Of a DNA stretch of 64,000 nucleotides, positions 1 to 7,327 are shown piece by piece. Positions within the stretch are counted from its first letter, which is position 1; every line of letters starts with the position of its first letter. Under the pieces are notes generated by a model, which saw nothing but the letters and a program-made list of their open reading frames with translations, was not told the DNA's origin and searched no databases. The position numbers and the translations under genes were made by a program. Origin of the DNA: Candidatus Diapherotrites archaeon (GTDB taxonomy: Archaea > Iainarchaeota > Iainarchaeia > Iainarchaeales > 1-14-0-10-31-34); contig JBFMAK010000001.1 in the NCBI GenBank assembly GCA_040755695.1, positions 1 to 64,000 of the forward strand, given 5' to 3'.

Positions 1-98
1 TACTAGAAAGAACCATAACGCCATTCGGAACATCAGCAAAAGCAGACGTTCCCAAAAAATATATTGGAAAAAGAGCCTACATCGTTATCCTAACCTAA
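1..98 (+). CDS. DUF2080-like (AbrB-type) protein, C-terminal fragment at window edge
   Basis: This is the last 32 codons of a gene that begins outside the window; the frame opens at base 3 and stops with TAA at 96-98. The readable residues include PFGTSAKADVPKKYIGK followed by a hydrophobic strand. This is the pattern of the small archaeal DUF2080 family (F-G-[NT]-S-x-[HKA]-x-x-[VP]PKx[WY][IL]G), a swapped-hairpin AbrB-like fold. The same pattern opens the nucleotidyltransferase fusion at 44015. Family members are often DNA-binding or antitoxin-like, or linked to mobile elements. The missing N-terminus prevents a firmer call. Confidence 0.55.
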   Translation, partial: LERTITPFGTSAKADVPKKYIGKRAYIVILT

Positions 99-151
99 AA
101 ACACACTAAAATTATGTCCCAAAGCCCTAACAATCGGGTTTTTTAGTAAAT

Positions 152-298
152 TTACCATTTCCCTTTATCGCACGCAAGGGAAGTGAAGGTATATTCTTCC
201 TTCAGCCTGCACCAGTTCCTGTTCTCTTCTTTCCTGTGAGCTCTTCCGGACTGGCTTTCAGTGAAATAAAAGCAGCCTTTACAAGTTCTTGCAACCAT
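152..298 (-). CDS. Small Cys-containing protein (48 aa), possible zinc binder
   Basis: A 48-residue ORF starts with ATG at 298 behind a GGTGA motif. It carries CKGC near residues 6-9 and further single cysteines at about residues 30 and 43, giving four possible metal ligands. The protein is basic and charged. It sits 33 bases downstream of the lipoprotein gene on the same strand, so the two are probably co-transcribed. No family is recognised. The well-placed ribosome-binding motif and the spaced cysteines make it more likely to be real than a chance frame. Confidence 0.55.
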   Translation of the reverse strand: MVARTCKGCFYFTESQSGRAHRKEENRNWCRLKEEYTFTSLACDKGKW

Positions 299-331
299 TT
301 CCTTTCACCTTCAATTAATTTTAATTTAATT

Positions 332-1015
332 TTATTTGATTTTGTTCAAGCATTCAAGATATGTGGGATTATGCTTCCAGGCACACTTTCCTTCAATGCA
401 ACTGCACGCGCTGAACTTCAAGCAGTCAAACTCAGGCTTCCACATGCACGTAGTAAAAACAGGATCTGAATTTTTGACCCTGCAGATTTCCCCTGAACAG
501 CCGTCAGCAACGCAGTCAGCATCAGCCACGCACTCGCTTTTTTCAAAGCAATTCACTCCGCCTGAAAATTCCTTCAAGTAATCTTCAATTCCCTGAACTG
601 CATTCATGTCAGGGCAGTGATAGCTCCTTTCAATTATGTTTTCATCAAAATACTCCATTGAAACAGTAATCCCGCCGGTATCAGTGCAGAAGCCTTCCGA
701 TGAAGGATGAGAAAGGATGAATTGCTCTAACTCACTCAATTCACTGCCTTCAATTGCCGCAGTGTAATTTCCGTCCCTTCCGTCTTTTGCATTACTGCAG
801 GAATACTTTGCGATAATAGGCCCTGTGTCAATTCCAGTTTTTCCGCCTTCAATAACCAATTTTTCTGTTCCCTGAAGTCCTGCAATAGTAATTATCCCGT
901 TTTCAATTGAAATTCTCTTTACCGAAATTTTTTCTTCTTTTTTCTGCGTGCAACCGCTCAACGCTATTCCCACGGCCAGCAAAAGCGCAACCGCAAAAAG
1001 AATTTTTTTGTGCAT
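332..1015 (-). CDS. Lipoprotein with C-terminal eight-cysteine cluster
   Basis: The N-terminus has a Lys-rich start, a hydrophobic stretch and a lipobox ending GIALSGC at about residue 22, so the mature protein is predicted to be lipid-anchored outside the membrane. Residues 30-150 look like a globular domain with a few cysteines. The C-terminus (about 155-225) is dense in cysteines and contains CVADADCVADGCSGEIC and CSCIEGKC. This resembles the eight-cysteine-cluster domain found in exported archaeal proteins, probably disulfide-bonded. Enzymatic function is unknown. It precedes a small Cys-containing ORF on the same strand. Confidence 0.8.
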   Translation of the reverse strand: MHKKILFAVALLLAVGIALSGCTQKKEEKISVKRISIENGIITIAGLQGTEKLVIEGGKTGIDTGPIIAKYSCSNAKDGRDGNYTAAIEGSELSELEQFILSHPSSEGFCTDTGGITVSMEYFDENIIERSYHCPDMNAVQGIEDYLKEFSGGVNCFEKSECVADADCVADGCSGEICRVKNSDPVFTTCMWKPEFDCLKFSACSCIEGKCAWKHNPTYLECLNKIK

Positions 1016-1067
1016 GATAATAATTAGAATGCAGGAAAATATAAATTACTGCTTTTATTGCAAGGCT

Positions 1068-1922
1068 TCAGGCGAAGATAAAAGCCAGGGCATTAGGCCA
1101 AATCAATGCAATTAAAACTCCTAAAAAAATGAAGGGCCCAAACCTTGGAAGATTTCTGTAAACAAGAACGCTTTTCACGTTTAATTTCCTTAATTTCTCC
1201 TTCTCTTTCTCCCCTATAACGCCCTTGGCACCCAAACCTAATTCCTTCAGCAATTTTTTGTCCATAAATTCTGTTGCAATTACCTCGTCCTCCTCCAATT
1301 TGCCCAAAGGAATTTTTTTGAGGAAGAATTCCTTTTTTATTCCCCTCTCAAATGCAACAAACAATAAAGCGCAGTAAATTGGAATCAGCAAAAAGGAATA
1401 ATTCCTGAAAGGAAAAGAGGTGAAAGAGAAAAGAAAGTAAAAATACGAAGAAAAAATTATTCCGAGGAGCACAGCATTCCTTATCCCCGCATAATTCTCC
1501 TTTAATTCAATCCCTTTTTTTGCATACTTAACAAGAAAATAAACTGAAAGAAAGCTAACAGAAATCAAGGCAGAGAAAAATAGGGCCTGCAATATAAAAA
1601 CATTAAATGGGAACAATTGCTGCCCGTAAAAAGGCAGTACAAGGGAAATTCCCAAAAAGAGCTTTACGTCGCCTCCCCCGAGCTTTCCTGAATAATAAAG
1701 GATGTAACCCAAAAACAGGACTACAACTGCAAGTGAGAACAATTCCTCAATTGATGCAACCCAGGTTCTCATCACTAAAACCTCAGTCACATTCAAGAAT
1801 AAGCCCAACCCAATCATCGAATAAGTAATCTTATCCGGAATCAATCCAGTCCTGAAATCAGTATATGCCCCAATAAGGCATCCAACCAAAACAACCAAAG
1901 ACCTGAACTCCAAAAAAAGCAT
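1068..1922 (-). CDS. Prepilin/preflagellin peptidase, A24 family (FlaK/PibD-like)
   Basis: This membrane aspartyl protease removes class III signal peptides from archaeal pilins. It has about six to eight hydrophobic segments and both catalytic aspartates of GxGD proteases: D22 in GAYTDFRTGLIPD near the first helix, and D85 in the LGGGDVKL motif. At 284 residues it is longer than minimal FlaK because of a soluble insert at about residues 195-260 before a final membrane segment. The ATG start follows a GGTGA motif. Likely substrates in the window are the LamG prepilin at 22283 and the pilin-like proteins near 62.4-64 kb. Confidence 0.9.
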   Translation of the reverse strand: MLFLEFRSLVVLVGCLIGAYTDFRTGLIPDKITYSMIGLGLFLNVTEVLVMRTWVASIEELFSLAVVVLFLGYILYYSGKLGGGDVKLFLGISLVLPFYGQQLFPFNVFILQALFFSALISVSFLSVYFLVKYAKKGIELKENYAGIRNAVLLGIIFSSYFYFLFSFTSFPFRNYSFLLIPIYCALLFVAFERGIKKEFFLKKIPLGKLEEDEVIATEFMDKKLLKELGLGAKGVIGEKEKEKLRKLNVKSVLVYRNLPRFGPFIFLGVLIALIWPNALAFIFA

Positions 1923-1937
1923 TTTTGTTTCACCACT

Positions 1938-2678
1938 TTATTCTTTTTTTAATTTAAAGTAAGCAAATACAGGCACACCTGTTCTTTCTTTATATTTTTT
2001 GTCAATTTTTGCTACCTCTTCAGAAATTGGCACTTCAATCATTTTTTCTAAAAATAAATGGTTTTCCTTAAATTCATTCAAGTAACGGGAGAGGGGCCTT
2101 CTATAAACAGTGAATTTGCCGAAGCCAGGAATTGTGCCAACAAGAATTCGCTCTTCTGAAGTATAACGCCTTAATCTTCTTGTAATACTTTCAGTTTTTG
2201 CTTTTATGTCATTAAAGAAAAGATTGTACAAGGGGTGAACAATTACTATATGAATTTTGCCTCCTTTTTTGGTCACCCTACTTAACTCTCTGGTTGCCGT
2301 CTCAATTCTTGGGAGATCCATAAATACATTATAGCAGATTACACAATCAAACTGCCCTTCCTTGTAAGGTGTTTTTTTTATAAGGTCTGCCCCCCTAAAA
2401 TCAACAAAATCATATCTTTTTCTTGCAATTTTGATGAGCTGTTGCGATATGTCAAAGGCAAATATTTTTTTAGGTTTTAATTTTGATAAATACTTTATAA
2501 AAAAGCCGTTCCCGCAGCCTGCATCAAGGACATTTTTGCCTTTTAAGTTTCCAATCTCTTCCAAAAGAATTAAATTCATCATTCTTGTTCTGAGTATATC
2601 TTCATGGGCCCCCAGATATTTATCCCATGCTGCTGCAAATTCCCTGCTTTGATAAATAATACTGCTTTTGCCCGCCAC
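1938..2678 (-). CDS. Class I SAM-dependent methyltransferase
   Basis: The 246-residue protein has a Rossmann SAM-binding motif I (VLDAGCGNGFFIKYL, about residues 50-65), an acidic motif II (FAFDIS), and a motif IV region (FDCVICYNVFMDLPR). The C-terminus resembles small-molecule or lipid methyltransferases of the Methyltransf_11 type. The substrate cannot be inferred. It lies between the prepilin peptidase and the HEPN gene on the same strand with gaps of 15 and 29 bases, so it may belong to a longer transcript without a functional link. Confidence 0.85.
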   Translation of the reverse strand: MAGKSSIIYQSREFAAAWDKYLGAHEDILRTRMMNLILLEEIGNLKGKNVLDAGCGNGFFIKYLSKLKPKKIFAFDISQQLIKIARKRYDFVDFRGADLIKKTPYKEGQFDCVICYNVFMDLPRIETATRELSRVTKKGGKIHIVIVHPLYNLFFNDIKAKTESITRRLRRYTSEERILVGTIPGFGKFTVYRRPLSRYLNEFKENHLFLEKMIEVPISEEVAKIDKKYKERTGVPVFAYFKLKKE

Positions 2679-2707
2679 CTATTTTCCCCCGATTTTTCTT
2701 TTTGCAA

Positions 2708-3136
2708 TTATCTTGATTTTTTCAATGAATCCTTCAGCTTTATTGTATAGATAATCAATTTTTTTGGGAATTCTGTTTTTATTACATTATATTGGACTTC
2801 CTGCCTTAACCCGCGCAATAAGTCGAACATTGAAATATCTTCTCTTGAAAGCATTTTGCTTGAAACATAATGTGTTTCAAGATACTTTTGAAGGCAGTAA
2901 TGGCTTTTTTCTTTAATTTCATCCAGATAAAGAAGGGCTCTTGCAGCATGAAAGACAGAATTATACAATGCAATTAATGCCATCTCCTTCTTTTTTATTT
3001 CAATTAAATCATAAGCCTCATTCAAGAAAAATTCAGCCTGCTTCAAGTCATCTGAAGCAAAAGCCTTGTTTTCAGGAATCTTCTTTAATTCGCCTTTCCT
3101 GAAGCACTCTTCAAGTTCTTTCAAGGCGCTCACCAT
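2708..3136 (-). CDS. HEPN-domain protein of a HEPN/MNT module
   Basis: The protein has about 142 residues from the ATG at 3136; an in-frame TTG upstream would add three. It is all-helical, with the HEPN-type core of a long helix around FFLNEAYDLIEIKKKEMALIA followed by YNSVFHAARALLYLDE. The classic RNase RxxxxH motif is not obvious. HEPN proteins next to minimal nucleotidyltransferases form toxin-antitoxin pairs in which the nucleotidyltransferase modifies or blocks the HEPN partner. The gene overlaps the upstream nucleotidyltransferase by 26 bases, which indicates translational coupling. Confidence 0.75.
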   Translation of the reverse strand: MVSALKELEECFRKGELKKIPENKAFASDDLKQAEFFLNEAYDLIEIKKKEMALIALYNSVFHAARALLYLDEIKEKSHYCLQKYLETHYVSSKMLSREDISMFDLLRGLRQEVQYNVIKTEFPKKLIIYTIKLKDSLKKSR

Positions 3137-3677
3137 ACAAAACAATGCTAGAATAAATTATTTCTTTTAGTATGTTTGAATTGCTTTTTCGCATTTCCTC
3201 AATTTTTTTGGGGGTCAAAATAATCAGCTGTACTTCCCTGCCCAAGGCTTTCTCCACATCCATTTTAATTGAATTGACTTTAAGCAAATCAAAGATTTTC
3301 TCAAAGTAAATACACAAATCTACATCGCTTTTCTCTGAAAAATTGCCTTCAATACTGCTCCCAAACAGATATGCCCCCCTAGGCTTTAACTCAATTAATT
3401 TCTTGAATGCAGCCAAGTGCAGGATCTTGTTCGTGATGGAAAAAGAAACAATCCTTCTGGCCAGCACAGAATCAAAGGAAAGACAAAGCGTTAGCCTGTT
3501 CTTTTCCCTCTTAGAAAAAATAACACCTTCCCTAATCAAACTTTTAGCTATTGAGAGGATAGTGCTTGGCGCCATATTTAATTCTTCAGCAAGCTCCCTT
3601 ACATAGTAAGGCCTTGAACTAAGCTTTTCAACAACCCTTAATGAATTTGCCCCCAAAAAATCAAATTTTTGAACCAT
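3111..3677 (-). CDS. Winged-helix plus minimal nucleotidyltransferase (MNT)
   Basis: Residues 1-75 form a winged helix-turn-helix (YYVRELAEELNMAPSTI) suited to DNA binding. Residues 95-185 form a polymerase-beta-type nucleotidyltransferase with GSSIEGNFSEKSDVDLCIYF: the GS motif followed by the D-x-D metal-binding pair. It pairs with the overlapping downstream HEPN gene. The combined HTH suggests autoregulation. An AT-rich TATA-like stretch lies upstream at about 3690-3730. The pair is best read as a chromosomal HEPN/MNT toxin-antitoxin module. Confidence 0.8.
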   Translation of the reverse strand: MVQKFDFLGANSLRVVEKLSSRPYYVRELAEELNMAPSTILSIAKSLIREGVIFSKREKNRLTLCLSFDSVLARRIVSFSITNKILHLAAFKKLIELKPRGAYLFGSSIEGNFSEKSDVDLCIYFEKIFDLLKVNSIKMDVEKALGREVQLIILTPKKIEEMRKSNSNILKEIIYSSIVLYGERLERT

Positions 3678-3753
3678 GTAATAAAAATAGTTTGTTCGAA
3701 TTTAAAAACATATTGTTTTATTTAAAAAACATTTTGTTTGATAAATCGAACAG

Positions 3754-5097
3754 TTACCTTATCTTGAATTTCTTTTTTTTGCCAAACTTCTTCATCAGCT
3801 TTTCCATTGCACCTTTTTTTTCCAGGAATTTTGGGTCGTCCAATTTCCTGAAAGACTTCCAGACGCGCTGCATTTGCTTGAAGTGCTTGAGGAGTTCCCT
3901 TACTTCTTCTTCCTTTTTGCCTGAGCCCTTTGCAATCCTTGAAATCCTTGAATGACTCAGTAAATCAGGATTGAGTTTTTCTGCTTTGGTCATTGAATCC
4001 ATTATCACCTTGAATCCATCCAGTTTTGTTTCGCCCACATCCAACTGCTCTTTTGGGATCTGCATGCTCAACCCCATCATTTCTGTCACCTTGCTTAATG
4101 GTCCAAGCTTCCTTGCAGCCTTCAATTGCTTGTAGAAGATCTCCAGATTAAATTCCTTTCTCATTAATTCCTCCAAGTCAATTTCTTCTTCCTCTGAAGC
4201 CTCCCTTGCTTTTTCAAGCAATGTTTGAAGGTCGCCGTAGCCCATTATCCTTCCCAAAAACCTTTGAGCGTCAAATTCCTCTAGGTCATCCAGCTTCTCC
4301 CCTGTTCCAATAAAATACACTGGAGCATTAGTAATAGTGCAGGCAGCAATTGCCCCCCCGCCTTTTGCTGATCCATCCATTTTTGTTAGGAGAACGCCAT
4401 TCACTCCAACAGCTTCATGGAATGCCTTGGCCTGTTTTCCTGCAATCTGGCCAATGTCTGCGCCCAAAACCAAAAGCGTGAGGTCAGGCTTTAATTCAGA
4501 ATTAATTTCCTTTATTTCCTTCACTAATTCCTTGTCTAAAGCGCTCCTTCCTGCTGAGTCAATAATAATTAAATCAAAGCCTTTGAAGTATTGAATTCCT
4601 TCCCTTGCAACCCTTGCTGCATGCTTTTCTTTTTGGTTGCCATAAAATTGTACGCCTGCTTTTTCTGATACCTGCTGCAATTGCTCGAATGCTGCTGGCC
4701 TGAAGGTGTCAGCGCAGATCACTCCAACCTTTTTCCCTCTTTTCGCGTAATACTTTGCCAGCTTTCCAACACTCGTCGTTTTCCCGTGGCCATAGGTTCC
4801 AACCATCATAATCCTTTTAGGTTCAGCAATCTTTTTCGGCTTCTCTCCACCCAGCAATTTCACTAATTCGTCATAAGTGCTTTTTATCATGAATTCCCTT
4901 CTGTTGATTCCTTCAGGAACTTCCTTGAACGCGTTCTCCTCGATTTTTTTTGAGAGCTGTAAAACTAATTCAATTTCCACGTCAGAGGAAATCAAGGCTC
5001 TCTGGATTCCCTTCACTACCTCTTTTACTGTGTCTTTATCCAGAGGGCTTGTCCTAAGCCTTTCAATCGCATTCCTGAGCTTTTCGCCTAAACCCAT
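3754..5097 (-). CDS. srp54: Signal recognition particle 54 kDa subunit (SRP54/Ffh)
   Basis: This GTPase recognises signal peptides on nascent chains and delivers ribosomes to FtsY. The 447-residue protein shows an N domain, a G domain (DTFRPAAFEQL, DSAGR, TKMDGSAKGGGA) and a C-terminal M domain with SRISRIAKGSG, the conserved SRP-RNA-binding helix. The P-loop reads GTYGHGKTT at about 100-108, where most relatives have GLQGSGKTT; the Lys and Thr are intact. The receptor gene ftsY lies about 7.6 kb away on the same strand, separated by the Rhs locus. The start is ATG at 5097. Confidence 0.95.
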   Translation of the reverse strand: MGLGEKLRNAIERLRTSPLDKDTVKEVVKGIQRALISSDVEIELVLQLSKKIEENAFKEVPEGINRREFMIKSTYDELVKLLGGEKPKKIAEPKRIMMVGTYGHGKTTSVGKLAKYYAKRGKKVGVICADTFRPAAFEQLQQVSEKAGVQFYGNQKEKHAARVAREGIQYFKGFDLIIIDSAGRSALDKELVKEIKEINSELKPDLTLLVLGADIGQIAGKQAKAFHEAVGVNGVLLTKMDGSAKGGGAIAACTITNAPVYFIGTGEKLDDLEEFDAQRFLGRIMGYGDLQTLLEKAREASEEEEIDLEELMRKEFNLEIFYKQLKAARKLGPLSKVTEMMGLSMQIPKEQLDVGETKLDGFKVIMDSMTKAEKLNPDLLSHSRISRIAKGSGKKEEEVRELLKHFKQMQRVWKSFRKLDDPKFLEKKGAMEKLMKKFGKKKKFKIR

Positions 5098-5178
5098 TTT
5101 TATCCCCTATAAAAATACTAAAATAAAAATAATTATAAATGGCGGAGAATCAACATATTAATAAGGCAGGGTAATTGA
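5098..5178. promoter_or_regulatory. Divergent promoter region between SRP54 and an unknown gene
   Basis: This 81-base AT-rich gap separates genes pointing away from each other. An archaeal TATA-like ATTATAAAT lies at about 5131-5139, roughly 40 bases before the ATG at 5179. AT-rich runs near 5105-5125 could serve SRP54. The assignment rests on position and composition only. Confidence 0.35.
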
Positions 5179-5583
5179 ATGACAGCTAAGAGGAAAGTTC
5201 CTTTAAGGAGGCTGAAAAGGATTTCAGAAATAGAAGGCAGAGTAAAAAATTTCCGGGAAAAAATTAAAAGAGAAAAACTAGATAACAGAAAAATAATTGG
5301 ACTAATAAAACATTATAATAAAATTTTACGGCCCCCAGAAAGATTAAACTTAAGCACGTTGACTGAAAAGCAATTGCTTTCCTTAATCTGGGATGCAAAC
5401 AAGAAAGCAGCATTTCTTGAAAGAATGCAGAATTTCGTTAAGCCAATAAAATCCCGCAAGACAGGAAAAATCTTGCCCATAAAAGCAGAGCTGAGGAGGC
5501 TTGCAAGAATTTATGGTGATAAGGCATTCCAATTAGAAGAATACTACAGGAGAAACTTTAAAGCAAAAAAAAGGAAGAATTAA
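5179..5583 (+). CDS. Small basic protein of unknown function (134 aa)
   Basis: The 134-residue protein is very rich in Lys and Arg (MTAKRKVPLRRLKRI at the start, KAKKRKN at the end) and is predicted helical. It has no membrane segment and no cysteines. Such composition fits nucleic-acid binding, but no family is recognised. It is the first of two plus-strand genes that converge on the Rhs locus. It could be unrelated to that locus or could be accessory cargo; nothing in the sequence decides this. Confidence 0.55.
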   Translation: MTAKRKVPLRRLKRISEIEGRVKNFREKIKREKLDNRKIIGLIKHYNKILRPPERLNLSTLTEKQLLSLIWDANKKAAFLERMQNFVKPIKSRKTGKILPIKAELRRLARIYGDKAFQLEEYYRRNFKAKKRKN

Positions 5584-5634
5584 AAAGAAGGTTTTCCAAT
5601 TAATTAAATTATAAAATCATAATATTTTTGGAAG

Positions 5635-6171
5635 GTGAAGAAGATCAACCCTAAAATCAAGCGCGCTGGAAAAATAGGCATAGCAATAGTTGCTGGGGGA
5701 ATTTTATATTACTTAAACTTAAATAAGCCTCTCACCCCAAGAGAACAAAAGAATGTTTCAGAATACTTAAATAAAGTGGTAATCCCTTCACCTGAATTCA
5801 GAAAAAAATTTGATTTAGTTCCGGTTGATACCTCAACGCTTTACGCTAAAGATACTCTTTATGGCAAAGTCCTCAAAAATTCATTGGTTGCTTTAGAAGA
5901 TACTTTGCCCAGGCAGCCACTAGAAATTCTTTCCAGAAGAAAAGAATTTATTGATTCTTTAACAACCTACCTGGAAGCTAAAATCAGGGAAAATAAACAA
6001 CTGCCACACCGCATGCGCCTGAAACCAGAAATATATCCATTCCTTCATAAAGGACCGCCGCAAATTTTCCGCGGGAAAAGCTACCCTTACTTAAAGGGGC
6101 GGGATGGGGTTGTTTTCACTCAGAAAACAAGATGGCCTTACCAAAAAAAGGTGCCAAGGCACGGAAAATAA
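5635..6171 (+). CDS. Single-pass membrane protein of unknown function (178 aa)
   Basis: A GTG start at 5635 gives a basic N-terminus followed by one hydrophobic segment (IGIAIVAGGILYYL, about residues 13-27) and a 150-residue soluble tail rich in Pro, Arg and Lys. It is convergent with, and 10 bases from, the Rhs tip gene. Polymorphic-toxin loci often encode immunity proteins next to the toxin, and some immunity proteins are membrane-anchored. The opposite orientation here weakens that idea. The layout (basic N-terminus, Gly-rich membrane segment, soluble tail) resembles the protein at 19056. Confidence 0.5.
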   Translation: MKKINPKIKRAGKIGIAIVAGGILYYLNLNKPLTPREQKNVSEYLNKVVIPSPEFRKKFDLVPVDTSTLYAKDTLYGKVLKNSLVALEDTLPRQPLEILSRRKEFIDSLTTYLEAKIRENKQLPHRMRLKPEIYPFLHKGPPQIFRGKSYPYLKGRDGVVFTQKTRWPYQKKVPRHGK

Positions 6172-6181
6172 AAACCATTGA

Positions 6182-7324
6182 TTATTTTTTTTGCTGTTCC
6201 CAATATTTTATTTGGCTCTTGATGTCATTTCTTCTTGCATCCAGAAGCTGATTGACAAAATCATACTGCTCTCTGTTTAATACATTATTTTTATAGTCAT
6301 TTAATACTTTCTTGGCTAAAAAATTATTAATAAAGGCGAGTTCTGCTTTATGCCCTAAGATTTCAATGTCTGCCTTTGAAATGCTGCCGCCGGTTTTATA
6401 GAAGTCGCTTGAGTGGGCATATTCATGGGCGATTGTATAATAACTAGCATAGTAGTAAGCTACATCCAGCATACTCGATGAAGGGCTTATGTTAAATGTT
6501 TTTGTTAATGAAGGCAAGAGCGTAATATCACTTTGTATTAATGTGTCCAGTACTGTTACACTTGTTGTTGAATCGCTATTTAAAAGGTCTACTACTCTTC
6601 CAATATCTGCAATGCTATACCCTTTCATGTTAAGCAGGGTCTTCTGGTTAGTTGAATTAAAACGCACTTCAAGAAATATTGAGCTCAATGTTGCTCCAAG
6701 CGGTTGCAGTGAATCTTTTATGCCACCATAAGAAACCTTGGGAATTTGGCCTTCGTTGAATGAAATGAGCAAATCGCTTTTTAGTGAATCAAAGTTAACG
6801 CCCGCAGATTTATAGTAATTTGAAACCTCTTTCTGCTTGTCTTTATAAGTTGAGGTTACCTCTGCGTTCCCGCTTGGGTCAACGAACTTCAAGGGATTAT
6901 TGCTCACATAAGAATACCTATTCAGTGTCTGCGGTTTCTCTAATTTCCCTGAAACCTTGTCTGCTGTAATGAACCTTCCAATTAATGGGTCATAGTATCT
7001 TGCGCCGTAATAATACAAATTGCTTTTTGGGTCCAATTCCTTTCCAGTAAAGCCGTAATTGGTTGAAGAAGTGCCTGAGACCTGCAGTGTGTTGCCGTAA
7101 GGGTCATAGGATTCCTGCATTACTGAGGCACCAGAAGAGTTTGTCATCAAAGAAGTGCTTCCCAGCTGATCCGAATGATAGTATTCAACACTGCTTCCAT
7201 TCACAATTCTTGCAATCCTCTGGCCGTTGGCGTAAAAATAGGTTGTGTTTGTTTCAGTGAATGCTGCAGCTAATTGAATGATTAAAAGAAAAGCAAAAAA
7301 TGCAATTAATTTTTTATATTTCAT
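6182..7324 (-). CDS. Secreted Rhs-core tip protein with variable HExxH C-terminal domain (TcC-like)
   Basis: The 380-residue protein has its own signal peptide (residues 1-21). An Rhs-associated core follows at about 28-152, with HSDQLGSTSLMT, YDPYGN, GFTGKELDPKSNLYYYGARY, GRFITAD and NNPLKFVDPSG. The last motif (D149-P-S-G) matches the DPxG site at which Rhs proteins are autocleaved. The remaining ~228 residues are unlike Rhs and carry HEYAH (300-304) with downstream acidic residues (E321, E328), a zincin-type metalloprotease signature. It starts 3 bases after the long Rhs gene behind GGTGG, so the two are probably translationally coupled. By analogy with Rhs and TcC proteins the C-terminus would be the toxin. 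A processing-peptidase role is the alternative. Confidence 0.8.
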   Translation of the reverse strand: MKYKKLIAFFAFLLIIQLAAAFTETNTTYFYANGQRIARIVNGSSVEYYHSDQLGSTSLMTNSSGASVMQESYDPYGNTLQVSGTSSTNYGFTGKELDPKSNLYYYGARYYDPLIGRFITADKVSGKLEKPQTLNRYSYVSNNPLKFVDPSGNAEVTSTYKDKQKEVSNYYKSAGVNFDSLKSDLLISFNEGQIPKVSYGGIKDSLQPLGATLSSIFLEVRFNSTNQKTLLNMKGYSIADIGRVVDLLNSDSTTSVTVLDTLIQSDITLLPSLTKTFNISPSSSMLDVAYYYASYYTIAHEYAHSSDFYKTGGSISKADIEILGHKAELAFINNFLAKKVLNDYKNNVLNREQYDFVNQLLDARRNDIKSQIKYWEQQKK

Positions 7325-7327
7325 TTT

